Shown: positions 8,729 to 17,825, counted from the first letter of the stretch. The stretch: DNA of 64,000 nt from Propionibacteriales bacterium (GCA_026392415.1 JAPLCC010000001.1:1-64000); one strand, 5' to 3'. Program-made: numbers and translations. Notes: generated by a model not told the origin, from the letters alone.

Positions 8729-11700
8729 CCCTTTTCTGCGAAGTTAGGGCTGTAAAGCCGGTAGGGATTAGGTCCCCAGGGACCCGTGGTCTTCGAACTG
8801 TTTCCCATCTCACCCCAGGCACCGGCGTAGCCGTACCAGAGTCGCTCCTTCGCGTTTTGGAGGTTTCTAGTCGCGTACCACTTCGGACCCGTGCCGTCGA
8901 TTTGGTCTCTCCAGCCGAAGTCGACCCTTTCTTGGTCCCCTCCAGTGAGGCCGGCCGGGTAATTGCCGTGCGAACTCTTCGCGACCCAAACCTTCGGGTG
9001 CATTCCATTCAACCCTCCCTTGGGCGCCCGGGAGAAAGGCAGCGTGCATGAGTCGTGATGGTAGAAGTACTTGACGTGTGTCGGTTTATTCGTTTTCGGG
9101 TCCAACTTGATCGCCATATGTTCCCAGTCTCCTTCGTGCTTGCCCAAGTTGGGGCCAGCATTCGGAATTGAGCTCTCTCCCCAATGGAACCAGTACTGAA
9201 TATGGTCATAGGGCTTGTATGTGTAGTACACGGGCTCTGCGCCACTGAAACCAAAGCCGTCGCGCGCTGAGTTATCCAGGTCCAAGTTCATGCCATTGCC
9301 ATAACCGTCCGGCCCGCCGTCTTTGAATGGGTGGACGCGGTCCGTAGTTTTCCATCTAGTGCCACTGTGATTGACGCAGGAAAATGCGTAGTTCTGGTGG
9401 CTGTATTCGCCGCGGCCCATTTTTGTGGAGCTGGGCCTAGTTGACAGATCGTGATCGTTGCAGCCGCTGTGTGCCCACTCGAGCGTTGAGTGGGTAATGA
9501 ACGTCGCTGCGGACATTGGCATTCGATCCTCATCGGGATGGATGTATGCCACGGGGGCGTACTTCTCTGGGATCGAAACATAGCGGCCAGCGACAGCCTC
9601 GGAGTCGGCCGATTCTCCCATCGCGCGCGCCATGACTACATCGCTGTCGGCTTGGCTGTCGAGCTGCTCTAGGTCGGCGTCGGTGTACGGGGTGGATGGC
9701 GGGGTGTCCTCCGCGTCCGCGTTCGGGTCCGGAGGCGTTACAACGATTTCGGTCTCGGCATCCACTTCAGCTTCCTGTGCAACTGGCACATCGATCGTGG
9801 TGTCGGGCTCCACGGTCGTCATGAAGGGGTACCAACCGGTCCATCGCACGTCGGTGCCGTCGACGACGCCGGCGCGGACCTCGTGAGTTCCTTGGCTCAC
9901 TTCGCCAACGGGCAAGGACCAAGTAGCTGTGCCACCCGGCGAGACCTGCACCACTTCACCAGTCTTCGCATACGTACCTGAGCGCACCTCGAACTTCACT
10001 GTGACACCGGCTGTGGGCGCTGCCGAGCTGACTGTGGCCGCAAACGTGGCGCCTTCGCCAGTGCTCTCCCAGAAAGCACAGCGGGAAGTGCACGAGGTGA
10101 GGGACAGCGCCTCCGGCGGCTCCGTCGAGCTTGGGATTGAGACACTAAAAGACTTCCAGCTGCTCCATGTCGTTGCTTCTTCATCACTCGCCGCTACTCG
10201 GAACTCGTAACTGCCCGAGTTGCTCAGGGCTCCTTCCGCGACCTCATAGGTGGCGATCCCCCCAGGGCCCACATCTTCACCGTCTCCGGAAGCAACCACT
10301 GTCCCCGAGCTGTTCCGCACTTCGAATGACGGCCGAAGAAGCGAGGAGTCGTTATCGTCGACAGAGGCTTGAAGTACAGGAGTCAGCGACTGGACGACCG
10401 AGCCTGTGCAGTCCTCAACCGAGCACGGCGAGATGGCAAGGCCCGTAGGCACTGCCGGGGGTTCGGGGATCGAGACACCAAAGTCGGTCCAGTCGCTCCA
10501 CTGAACGGGAGAAGTCGCGTCTTTAACGCCGCTTCGGAACTGGTAAAGGGTTCCGCTGGAAAGAGTGTTCGCCGGCACGGTCCAGCTGGCTTGAGTTCCC
10601 GATGCCGTGACTCCCGACGTCGTCCCAAAAGTGGCTGCCAGCAAAGTCGTTGAATCGCGGACTTCCCATTGGTAGGAGAGTTGGTCCCCTTGGGGGTCGG
10701 TTGTGGTGGCTCGCAGGGTCGGGGTCAGCGTGTCAGCGATGCGATAGTCCGAAGGGCACCCATCCGCGCAAGGCGTCATCGTCATGTCGCCCACGGCGGG
10801 GGCCGTGGGATAGGGCGTGTAATTGACGATCAGGTGGGGCTTGTGGCTCTCGTTCGTGCCCGTGAAGTTGATTGATCGATAGCGGCGCCACGATGCGTTG
10901 TTGGTTTCGGTGGCGGCAGCGAGGCGCACGCCGTAGTTAGGAACTCCAAGGTCGTTGTTTGCCCACTTCGCCACCATGGGAGTCAGGTCCCAGTGGGGGT
11001 AGCCATCTGAGCAGGTGACATTGGTGTTGCCGCCACCGAAGACTTGGCCGGTCACCGCCTCGTCATACGTGACGGCTTCGGGCTGATTGGCCCATGTCAC
11101 ATCCGCAGCGTCCCAGTTTTCGCTGATGCGGTTCGCGCGGATGCTGAAGCCGTTGCATGTGGTGGCCGAGGAAGACAGGTTGCTCTCGAAGTTGTACAGC
11201 GACAGCGTTGCGGTGTTGATCTGGGTGTTCGCCCAGGTGCTCTTGCTGAAGATCAAGAACGACCGCGCCTTTGTTGTGCCGCCGTCCTTGGTGCCGGCGC
11301 GGAGTTCTTGGGAGCCGGACTGGCCCGAGGTGTAGGTCTGAGAGGCAACCCAGGTGTCGTGCACACCGAATCCGGTGTAGCTGGGATCGATGACAACCGG
11401 GTACACGGTGTCGGGGTCGGCCAGCCAGTCGGCATCGGGGGTCAGCGTCAGTGCGGGAACGCCAGAGCTTGAGGCACTTATGCTGGCCTCGACATCGGAG
11501 ACCTGGGCGCCTTCGGGTGCCCACTCCTTGCCCGGGTCAGGTGCATGGGCTGTCCCGTCGGTCGAGGAGTCCCACGCGATTGGTGGCGCACCAATCACTG
11601 AGGGGCGGTCAACGTGGGTGGCGACCGCGTCCGGGAGGGTGACCTCGACGCCGCCTTGGGCGGTAGTCGTGACGTTCGCTTGGCCGGCGCCGGTGAGGAC

Positions 11701-12366
11701 GACCGGCAGCTCGAACTTCACGTTCTCGGGCTCGGCAGGGGCCTCGTGGAGCACGATCGCGTGGGTGAATCCGACTGCGGTCGCCGTGACCACCAGATCT
11801 CCCAGCGCACCGTCGTGCTCCGGTCCGTCGACGTCGACGGCGCCCTGGTAGGTGGCCGTGGGGCCGTCCAGAACAGGTTCGGGCAGGTCGGTAGCCCAGC
11901 GCCACTGCAGGTCTCGACCATTCGTGCTGCGCCAAGCGGGCACTGTCAGTGTTGCCAGTGCGGTGTCTCCGCCGTCGGAGAACTCGACATCGGTGGTCGA
12001 CCACTTCGGCGCGATCGCCCCGTCACGCGCCACCAACGTGGTGTCGATGTCATGCCAGTCGCCTGCCGAGTCCTTCACGCGCTCAGGGCCAGACGCGACC
12101 TCCGAGGTCCAGGTGCCGTCGGCCTCCGCGAAGACCCGGGTGTCCTCAGTGCGCTGCGACAGATCCTCGACTCGTGACCCGTTGGCGCTGGCGGCCATGG
12201 CCGCAGCTTCGGGAGAGGCGGCGGAATCTGCAGCTGCAGTGGCTGGAGCTGCCTCAGTGCTTGAGCCCAGCGCGCCCGCGAGCGGCGGAACCACACTGAA
12301 TGCCAAGACCAGTGCCAACAGGCGCCTTGTTGACGAACTTGAATGCTGTTGCAGGCGCTGCCGCAT
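8716..12366 (-). CDS. Large secreted protein: DNRLRE-like module, Ig-like repeats, C-terminal Vps62-like domain
   Basis: 1216 aa with an N-terminal signal sequence. The early motif SRVEDLSQRT and the following domain match the RHS protein next door, so the two share an N-terminal plan. A DNRLRE-like module is at about 330-520 (DTWVASQTYTSG, then YGVRLAAATETNNASWRRYRS in pieces). Three Cys-containing Ig/Fn3-like repeats follow, then an acidic linker. The last ~280 residues carry YAPVAYIHPDED, YWFHWGE and HEGDWEHMAI, which fit the Vps62-related domain of unknown function. I infer an exported effector or adhesin. The lipoprotein gene overlaps the stop. Confidence 0.82.
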   Translation of the reverse strand: MRQRLQQHSSSSTRRLLALVLAFSVVPPLAGALGSSTEAAPATAAADSAASPEAAAMAASANGSRVEDLSQRTEDTRVFAEADGTWTSEVASGPERVKDSAGDWHDIDTTLVARDGAIAPKWSTTDVEFSDGGDTALATLTVPAWRSTNGRDLQWRWATDLPEPVLDGPTATYQGAVDVDGPEHDGALGDLVVTATAVGFTHAIVLHEAPAEPENVKFELPVVLTGAGQANVTTTAQGGVEVTLPDAVATHVDRPSVIGAPPIAWDSSTDGTAHAPDPGKEWAPEGAQVSDVEASISASSSGVPALTLTPDADWLADPDTVYPVVIDPSYTGFGVHDTWVASQTYTSGQSGSQELRAGTKDGGTTKARSFLIFSKSTWANTQINTATLSLYNFESNLSSSATTCNGFSIRANRISENWDAADVTWANQPEAVTYDEAVTGQVFGGGNTNVTCSDGYPHWDLTPMVAKWANNDLGVPNYGVRLAAATETNNASWRRYRSINFTGTNESHKPHLIVNYTPYPTAPAVGDMTMTPCADGCPSDYRIADTLTPTLRATTTDPQGDQLSYQWEVRDSTTLLAATFGTTSGVTASGTQASWTVPANTLSSGTLYQFRSGVKDATSPVQWSDWTDFGVSIPEPPAVPTGLAISPCSVEDCTGSVVQSLTPVLQASVDDNDSSLLRPSFEVRNSSGTVVASGDGEDVGPGGIATYEVAEGALSNSGSYEFRVAASDEEATTWSSWKSFSVSIPSSTEPPEALSLTSCTSRCAFWESTGEGATFAATVSSAAPTAGVTVKFEVRSGTYAKTGEVVQVSPGGTATWSLPVGEVSQGTHEVRAGVVDGTDVRWTGWYPFMTTVEPDTTIDVPVAQEAEVDAETEIVVTPPDPNADAEDTPPSTPYTDADLEQLDSQADSDVVMARAMGESADSEAVAGRYVSIPEKYAPVAYIHPDEDRMPMSAATFITHSTLEWAHSGCNDHDLSTRPSSTKMGRGEYSHQNYAFSCVNHSGTRWKTTDRVHPFKDGGPDGYGNGMNLDLDNSARDGFGFSGAEPVYYTYKPYDHIQYWFHWGESSIPNAGPNLGKHEGDWEHMAIKLDPKTNKPTHVKYFYHHDSCTLPFSRAPKGGLNGMHPKVWVAKSSHGNYPAGLTGGDQERVDFGWRDQIDGTGPKWYATRNLQNAKERLWYGYAGAWGEMGNSSKTTGPWGPNPYRLYSPNFAEKGCGS

Positions 12367-12880
12367 GCCGGACCCCGATCAAAAAATCCCGGGACCGCTG
12401 CCCCGAGAGAGAACCCGAATAGTGCCTGCAGCCGTTGCCAGAGATCCACGGAACGCAGGAAGTAGGGCACTTTGGTCTACTCGTGTAGTTCTTTGGGATC
12501 AGGAAACCTGCCGCGAGGTAGTTCCAATTGACCGCCATGACCGTTGACCACACTGCTCCTGGCAAGAGCGACAAGATCTGCCGTCGGTCCCGTCGGGGAA
12601 CGCTCGCAGCCGTCATGGGTTTCTAGGACATGGCGCTTCTGCTCGGCGCGGACGCAATGAGGTCCTCTCCGAAGACGCACCAGCGCCACATGTTGGCTAC
12701 CTCGACCTCATCGAGGACCCCAAGTAACAGGACGGTGCTGAGCTCAGCTGGTCGACCGGTACGACGCGGCTGCAATGGAGGACGCGACATTCATCGATGT
12801 CTCTGCGCTTCGCTCCTATTGGCGGACAGACGACGGCCGTCGAGATCTCGGCCGGTCACTTCGTGGCGACTTCAAGCATC
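12367..12880. other. Intergenic region, possible decayed coding sequence
   Basis: 514 bases upstream of the Vps62-domain gene. Short plus-strand fragments look coding: one ends near 12726 with HVGYLDLIEDPK and a stop. Another from ATG 12775 reads 55 aa (EDATFIDVSALRSYW) to 12942, overlapping the YegP-like gene antisense. They may be remnants of one broken gene. None is annotated as a gene. Confidence 0.3.
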
Positions 12881-13081
12881 TCAGCCCCCGTCAGATGGCT
12901 CTTCGCGCTTGCGTTTGTCAGCATCAGAAAACTCGCCGCTGATGATCCGATCGGCCATGCCTTTGGCGTCGGCTTGGTTCTCGTAGCCCTGGCCACCGTC
13001 GGTGGCGACGATCCTGCCGTTCACCTTGAGGTTCCACGCCCACTTGCCGTCCTTGCGCTTGTACACCAGTCGAGTTGCCAT
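12881..13081 (-). CDS. YegP/DUF1508-family small protein
   Basis: 66 aa. The central block KDGKWAWNLKVNGRIVA followed by a Gly/Tyr turn and an Ala-rich helix is the pattern of DUF1508 (YegP) domains. These are small beta-hairpin proteins of unknown role, present as single or tandem units in many bacteria. Only one unit is present here, with a charged C-terminal tail. It stands alone on the minus strand, with a 290-bp spacer to the next gene. Confidence 0.65.
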   Translation of the reverse strand: MATRLVYKRKDGKWAWNLKVNGRIVATDGGQGYENQADAKGMADRIISGEFSDADKRKREEPSDGG

Positions 13082-13328
13082 GGCGTCGACTGTGGCACAC
13101 CTCTCGATCGTGAGGATGGGTTCTGCGGGGGTTCATCCCGAATAGTGTCGATTGTCGATGGCGAAGGTGCTTGCACGGAGATCTCGGGGCGCCCCGCAGC
13201 CGACTACCCCTCGCCACCCGCAGCGGCGCGGCACACCGGCTATTGCGGTCGGCACGGACATACTTGACTAGCGATCTCACTTCAGCAATAAGTGAAGAAC
13301 AGCGAGCAATGCTATGCGACCGTCAAGT

Positions 13329-13343
13329 CAAACTCTGAGTTTG
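13329..13343. promoter_or_regulatory. Short palindrome CAAACTC-T-GAGTTTG
   Basis: A perfect 7-bp inverted repeat with a 1-nt centre lies just past the stop of the winged-helix gene. No T-run follows in either direction, so an operator is as likely as a terminator. Its core AAACTCTGaGTTT resembles the palindrome at 21436-21454. Confidence 0.35.
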
Positions 13344-13371
13344 CTTACAAGTAAATGCCGTGGGTACTCAT

Positions 13372-13704
13372 TCACGACGAGCGAATCGTGCTCACCGAAG
13401 CGATGCGTGTCTCTTCGTCGTTGAGCTGGCCCTCGAGTTCCAGGATCCAGTCCCAAATCTTGCTGGGCTGGCGTTGGTAATAGTTCCGTCGCCCAGCGCT
13501 CTCGCGCATCAGAAGTCGGGCATCCACGAGATTCTTAAGTGGCATCTGGAATGAGCTTTGCGGAAGTTTCAGGGCAAGCGACAGATCGCTGGGATTTACG
13601 CGGCCGTCACTCGACCTGGCTATGGCAATCATCAATGCAAGACGATGCGCCTGACCAAAGAGAAGCTTCGATCGCTCCTCGACCAACGATCGGTTGGCGA
13701 GCAT
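13372..13704 (-). CDS. Winged-helix transcriptional regulator
   Basis: 110 aa. A helix-turn-helix is readable as LALMIAIARSSDGRVNPSDL, followed by a recognition helix (LPQSSFQMPLKNLVDAR) and a wing (MRESAGRRNYYQ). This is the ArsR/MarR-like fold used by small metal or element-maintenance repressors. There are no metal-binding Cys. It is divergent from the small membrane protein at 13816 with an inverted repeat between them, so it probably represses itself and/or that gene. Confidence 0.65.
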   Translation of the reverse strand: MLANRSLVEERSKLLFGQAHRLALMIAIARSSDGRVNPSDLSLALKLPQSSFQMPLKNLVDARLLMRESAGRRNYYQRQPSKIWDWILELEGQLNDEETRIASVSTIRSS

Positions 13705-13721
13705 GACTCCCTCTAGCGTCG

Positions 13722-13740
13722 ATTACGTGTTTCGCGTAAT
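13722..13740. promoter_or_regulatory. Inverted repeat ATTACG-N7-CGTAAT, candidate operator
   Basis: It lies 18 bases upstream of the winged-helix regulator start and in the divergent spacer to the membrane protein gene. The 6-bp perfect arms and 13-bp centre-to-centre spacing fit a dimeric winged-helix site. It is assigned by position only. Confidence 0.45.
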
Positions 13741-13815
13741 ATGTTCCGCGGTACAGGTTACACGCGCTCAGCTCATACGCGCAAGTGAACTACACCAGTG
13801 TGATTAGGAGGTCCG

Positions 13816-14256
13816 ATGGCTTCACCAGAGCCCGTGACACGGCTGTCCCCGCGGTCCCCGCCTGACCCGTTGCCGCTTGTTGCAGGGTCACTCCGGAGCC
13901 GCATGGCGACGAGCGTCTTCGTCGATGTCCTTGGTGGGGAAGCCACGGACCAGAAGGCGTATATCGCGGCCCTGCCTGTCGGACAGCGGGATCGCGCCAG
14001 CGAACGAGCCGAGGAGCGCGCGGAGCTGGTACACAATCTTGTGCGGGATGGCCTGCGGTGGGCACGACTTCTGCTCGCTACGACGAGCGTGGCTGTGGTG
14101 CTCGGGATTGGCGCCGCCGTGTACGCCATCGTCAGAGATGGCAACATTGCATCCGGCGCCGTGCCGATCGCGGTTGGCGTCGGTGCAACCGCAGCGTCGG
14201 TGATCGTTGCTGTACTCGGACGCATTGCGCGCCGGAGGAAGCGTTCAATACAGTGA
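13816..14256 (+). CDS. Two-pass membrane protein with soluble N-terminus
   Basis: 146 aa. The ATG follows a clear ribosome binding site (TAGGAGG). About 85 N-terminal residues are soluble and contain an acidic helix (RASERAEERAELVHNLV). Two transmembrane segments follow (about 92-113 and 120-140) and a basic tail RRRKRS. The layout resembles the small 2TM effectors of nucleotide-signalling conflict systems, but no sequence motif proves this. Its 3' end overlaps the convergent gene by 12 nt. Confidence 0.6.
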   Translation: MASPEPVTRLSPRSPPDPLPLVAGSLRSRMATSVFVDVLGGEATDQKAYIAALPVGQRDRASERAEERAELVHNLVRDGLRWARLLLATTSVAVVLGIGAAVYAIVRDGNIASGAVPIAVGVGATAASVIVAVLGRIARRRKRSIQ

Positions 14257-14568
14257 TGGCCAGGACATGAGTTCAGCGCGACGTCGGTTGTCTGGCGGGA
14301 TTTCAATCTTGGTACTGAGGTCCGCGTTCGCCTGCGGGGCGACGTAGTAATCGATGCGAAGAAGCGGCGGGAGATCGACGTCGTCAATAAGGCGCTGAAC
14401 GACCAATTGTTCTCCATTCTCGATGGCCTCTCCTATAAGGCAGTACAGTCCCAAACTGCGCTGGACAACCTCGGCAGCACTCAATTGCTGTCGTTCCATC
14501 TCAGCAGCAAGAAATTCGGCATAGTCGCCGCCGATTTCTACCGTGAATGATGGGGTTCCATCACGCAC
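14245..14568 (-). CDS. Small ribbon-helix-helix-like protein
   Basis: 107 aa from a GTG start. An N-terminal beta strand (SFTVEIGG) is followed by two helices (YAEFLAAEMERQQLSAAEV and QRSLGLYCLIGEAIENG), which suggests a ribbon-helix-helix fold. The C-terminal half is unrecognised. A TATAAT box and a palindrome lie just upstream, consistent with autoregulation. Confidence 0.5.
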   Translation of the reverse strand: MRDGTPSFTVEIGGDYAEFLAAEMERQQLSAAEVVQRSLGLYCLIGEAIENGEQLVVQRLIDDVDLPPLLRIDYYVAPQANADLSTKIEIPPDNRRRAELMSWPSLY

Positions 14569-14585
14569 CTTTTTTCATTTGTACT

Positions 14586-14609
14586 TCATGCATGATGGAG
14601 TCAATTATA
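14586..14609 (-). promoter_or_regulatory. Promoter -10 box and overlapping palindrome for the 14568 gene
   Basis: Read on the minus strand, a perfect TATAAT is at 14604-14609. The 10-bp palindrome TCATGCATGA (14586-14595) covers the expected start point about 7-15 bases downstream. No good -35 is visible. The palindrome is a candidate operator for the gene's own product. Confidence 0.45.
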
Positions 14610-14824
14610 TTGCACCATGCCGGGATAACCATGAGCGTCACACGGCGACGCGTCGGCCGCGAGATCGAGATGCTTCAGCGCCAAGGCCCGGAGCTGCCAC
14701 ACTGACCGGCGGATTTCGGACCCCGTTTGTGCGACTCGCCAGCAGGAACTCCGCATCGGGCCAGTCAGCGCCCGTCTAGCGACCCGCCAGAATTAGTTTG
14801 CCCTCGGTTATGCAAACCCGGCGA

Positions 14825-15499
14825 TCACGCCGGATCCGCTGGAAAGTTCCCCGAGCCCCTCGTCGCCTCGTGAACCTTCGCGAACTGCCAAGCTGCCCAA
14901 GATGTGCCGCCAGCCACCGCGAGCGCCGCGACGAACAGGACGGACTCGACGGTGGAGCTCGCCTCAAGCCGATTGCCGAAAACCATGCAGGTGAGGATCA
15001 GGCTGAAGCTTGTGAGTACACCTTGAGCAGCCGCGACGAACATCGTTTGGCGAGACCCTTCCCTCGCATCAAGGTCCAGGGTGGCCCGCCCATACTCAGC
15101 AACTCTGAAGTGGGCCCGTTGGCACCACTGCGCCGTTGTCGCCGTGTAGAGAGCCATGAGGGCGACCGTTACGACGGTGCCCATTGCTACAGCAAGCCAA
15201 TCTTGGTAGGCCACCAGCAGGACCGCGTAAGCCGGCATCCCGATCAGTACTGCAGCGAGACAAGCGGTCTCAGACAGCGTGATCGCCGGACTTGTGGACC
15301 TGATTGCCGATACGGCCGCGGCGCGAACCATGCTCTTCTCAACAGCATCCGCTACGCCTTCGTGATCCTGCCGCAGGATCGCTAGCAGGCTGGCATCCAC
15401 TGATGCGGCGTCGCGCAATCGATCTGAACTAATAATCAGCGAGCCCACAGCCGCGGTAGCGATGGCCCCAAAGGCAGCGGCGAGAAGTGTTTCGACCAT
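14825..15499 (-). CDS. Multi-pass membrane protein, unknown family
   Basis: 224 aa, about five hydrophobic segments: one at the N-terminus (LLAAAFGAIATAAVGSLII), two in the middle separated by AYQDW, and two near the C-terminus. A cytoplasmic helical stretch lies between segments one and two. No known motif. It neighbours another small membrane protein gene (15672) on the same strand, 172 bp apart. Confidence 0.6.
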   Translation of the reverse strand: MVETLLAAAFGAIATAAVGSLIISSDRLRDAASVDASLLAILRQDHEGVADAVEKSMVRAAAVSAIRSTSPAITLSETACLAAVLIGMPAYAVLLVAYQDWLAVAMGTVVTVALMALYTATTAQWCQRAHFRVAEYGRATLDLDAREGSRQTMFVAAAQGVLTSFSLILTCMVFGNRLEASSTVESVLFVAALAVAGGTSWAAWQFAKVHEATRGSGNFPADPA

Positions 15500-15671
15500 C
15501 TCTGATGAGTATCACGCCCGCGCCTGTGCCGCCTGGAGTCAGAGCTCGCCGGACCGTGTCGGATGGAGCTAGATCATCGCCTTGTGCACCTCAACTCGGC
15601 AAGCAAGTTCGGCTTCGCACACCCCTGCGATACCTGAGGTCCTATCGATCGAGGCGGACAGCCTTAACCGA

Positions 15672-16112
15672 TCATTCGTCAGGCACCAGGATGCTGGCGA
15701 TCATGCCGAAGAGCAATCCCAGTGCAGCGGCCGCAACTGCCACTATCTCCGAGTTGTCCGCAATAACGTCGATCTCCTGCCAGCCGGAGCCCGGCACCGT
15801 CAGCGCCCAGAGCGCCGTTGCCACAGCCGCCAGACCCGCCCGCCGCCCGATATGGCCGAGCCGCTTGGGCGCCTCAAGCGATCGGTTGCCGAGCCAAACT
15901 ACGACCGGCGCGACTGCGACGGCAATCAGCAACAAGAGCACGCTCGGCTCAGACAAGCCAATCGCACTCACCGCAGCGATGTAAAGCATCACGACGTCGC
16001 CTGGGATCCAAGCGACGAGTTTGTCGAGCAAGGGCTTCAAACCAGAGTTGCCGGCGCTGAGTTCCTCGATTGCAGCTGGCCTGCTGGTTGCGCCGATGGA
16101 CCATGCACTCAT
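15672..16112 (-). CDS. Four-pass membrane protein, unknown family
   Basis: 146 aa. The ATG has a strong ribosome binding site (GGAGG, 5-nt spacing). A short soluble N-terminus precedes an amphipathic segment, LLDKLVAWIPGDVVMLYIA; four hydrophobic segments fill the rest and the protein ends in VPDE. It lies 235 bp downstream of the nitroreductase-like gene on the same strand. It could be the membrane arm of that cluster, but the gap argues against one tight operon. Confidence 0.6.
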   Translation of the reverse strand: MSAWSIGATSRPAAIEELSAGNSGLKPLLDKLVAWIPGDVVMLYIAAVSAIGLSEPSVLLLLIAVAVAPVVVWLGNRSLEAPKRLGHIGRRAGLAAVATALWALTVPGSGWQEIDVIADNSEIVAVAAAALGLLFGMIASILVPDE

Positions 16113-16347
16113 CTAGTCCTCCAAAGGCTTGGCGAGATAGTCCTGACTGTAGAGGTCGAGGCAGGTCTGCGGAGGTTGAATGGGATCGCGGCCTCAGCCG
16201 GTCTAGACGACTAAGTGTGACCAACGCCGGAGGACGGGTCCCCTGCATCAATAGGTGGCATTGATCTGCGCCGAACCATCGACGCCGAGCGGTCGCCTAT
16301 GCCTGCGATAGGTCCATCGGCCGGCTTTGGACGTAGGTCTGACACTT

Positions 16348-17133
16348 TCATTGCCGGTCGCCGCGGTTCGACGGGACTCCGAGGACAACGGCACCGCAGT
16401 CAACGACGAAAATGGGGAAAGCTACGTCGTCTCGCTCAGCGACATGTCCGGCAGACCCGACGATGCTGCTAGCCAATCCCACGTCGCTCGCGAGGATGTG
16501 GAGGGTCTGCAGTAGGACTCCCGCGTCGCGCAGGATGACGGTGAGCGCAGCGCCATAACGGCATGTCGCACGCTTCGCCTCGGCGACCAACGTCACCGTC
16601 GCAGGTGCTGGCTCGTCTCGTCGGCTTGCCCGGAGGGCTCCGACTTCAACAAGAGCAGCGTATTCGTTCCAAGACTGGCCTAGCCGCAACAGCCCGGCAG
16701 TGTGGGGGTTGAAGATGTACCTGCCGGGTTCGATGCCGGCGACCTTCTCAACGGAGACGAGGAGGTCGAATGGATGTGTTGCCCCGGCTGAGGGCACGGG
16801 ACGAAGCGTCCACGGCGAACCGTCGGCGGCCACGCCTGCTGCTTGGATGCGATAGGCGCGCGACAAGACTGCGACCAGCCGTGTTAGATCGAAGGGGTCG
16901 AGGTGCGTGGTGCTTCTGCGTCCTTCAAGTACCTCCGCCAATGGACGGCTTGGCAACTGGCTGGCCGCACGCTTGACTTCGTCGGTCACGACATCCGGAC
17001 CGCGGACGTCAAGGGCGAAGCCTCCGTTGCGCCCTCCGCGCCCGCTCGGGTGAATCACTTGGTCGCGGGCGAGCTGCAACGCGTTCAGCTCGGACTCGGA
17101 GAGTCCACCGCGGTGGTCAGGCTCACCGGTCAT
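16348..17133 (-). CDS. SagB-type nitroreductase-fold (FMN) dehydrogenase
   Basis: 261 aa. The signature RPVPSAGATHPFDLLV (about residues 111-126) is the FMN-binding core of SagB/ThcOx-type oxidoreductases. The preceding block LEGRRSTTHLDPFDL matches the usual entry to the domain. Family members oxidise azoline rings in peptides or act as flavin reductases and dehydrogenases; the substrate here is unknown. Its ATG overlaps the stop of the QueC-like gene (ATGA), so the two are coupled. No cyclodehydratase, precursor peptide or protease is nearby, so a standard thiazole/oxazole peptide pathway is unlikely. It more probably acts on the product of the QueC-like enzyme. Confidence 0.75.
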   Translation of the reverse strand: MTGEPDHRGGLSESELNALQLARDQVIHPSGRGGRNGGFALDVRGPDVVTDEVKRAASQLPSRPLAEVLEGRRSTTHLDPFDLTRLVAVLSRAYRIQAAGVAADGSPWTLRPVPSAGATHPFDLLVSVEKVAGIEPGRYIFNPHTAGLLRLGQSWNEYAALVEVGALRASRRDEPAPATVTLVAEAKRATCRYGAALTVILRDAGVLLQTLHILASDVGLASSIVGSAGHVAERDDVAFPIFVVDCGAVVLGVPSNRGDRQ

Positions 17134-17825
17134 CGGCTGTCAGTCTCCGCGGGTTCGTAGCCGAGAATCCCGAGACCTGTCAGGACCTGTTCGCGTTTCC
17201 AGCACCCCGGACATGAAGCGCACGGCGTAAGGCCGCGATGGCACGAGTGGGTCCACCCAAGGATGGACTCAGGCACCCCAGACAACCGGACGACCTCCTC
17301 AGCGGACAAGGATGCGACCGGCGCCAGGACCCGGATGTTGCCTTCCTGCATGCGCGTGACAGCGTCGAGCGCCTCGTAGAACTGCGAAGTTCCGTCGACA
17401 TGCCGTGCCGCGTCGCTGGCAACCGTGGCGGTTAGGACCGTGTCGATGCGTTCCCCCGCCGGCGGGCGCGCGCTGAGGGCCCAGGCTGCGGCGATGCTGC
17501 AAAGGAGCTGGTTGCGGAGTGGCCACCACTCTGGCGACGGAGCGATCGCGGCTGCGCCGGTCGTCGCATCCAGGGCCTGCGCAGCGTCGTCGAGCAGCAA
17601 GCCGGAGCCCAACATCGACAGGTCAATGTGGATGCGGTCGAACGGGATCCCGAGCGCCTGAGCGACCGCTCGTGCTGCTCGAGCTTCCGACGAGGCTGGG
17701 CGCTGTCCGTAGTCGATGAACAAAGCAGCGGCTGGTTGGACCCAAGCCGCCAGTGCTGTCGAGTCAATGCCGCCGGACAACAGCAGGACCGCGGTGTCAC
17801 CGGAGACGGGCGGCAGCTCCATCAT
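17130..17825 (-). CDS. QueC-like PP-loop ATP-dependent enzyme
   Basis: 231 aa from an ATG that overlaps the stop of the deoxyribosyltransferase-like gene; a start at 17873 is also open. The PP-loop motif SGGIDS is at residues 17-22. The C-terminal zinc site C-x6-C-x2-C-x2-C (Cys195, 202, 205, 208, in CASCPGC) is that of QueC, 7-cyano-7-deazaguanine synthase. QueC turns 7-carboxy-7-deazaguanine into preQ0. No queD, queE or folE homologue lies in the window, and the neighbours are a nitroreductase and a nucleotide-processing domain. I infer a dedicated role, as seen for QueC-like proteins in Qat and type IV CBASS immunity, rather than queuosine synthesis. Confidence 0.8.
   Translation of the reverse strand: MMELPPVSGDTAVLLLSGGIDSTALAAWVQPAAALFIDYGQRPASSEARAARAVAQALGIPFDRIHIDLSMLGSGLLLDDAAQALDATTGAAAIAPSPEWWPLRNQLLCSIAAAWALSARPPAGERIDTVLTATVASDAARHVDGTSQFYEALDAVTRMQEGNIRVLAPVASLSAEEVVRLSGVPESILGWTHSCHRGLTPCASCPGCWKREQVLTGLGILGYEPAETDSR

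Noticed and set aside
12775..12942. 55-codon plus-strand frame with protein-like text
   Set aside because: No ribosome binding site, overlaps the YegP-like gene antisense; recorded only as a possible remnant.
16348..17133. SagB-like gene as part of a thiazole/oxazole peptide cluster
   Set aside because: No cyclodehydratase, precursor peptide or leader protease in the surroundings.
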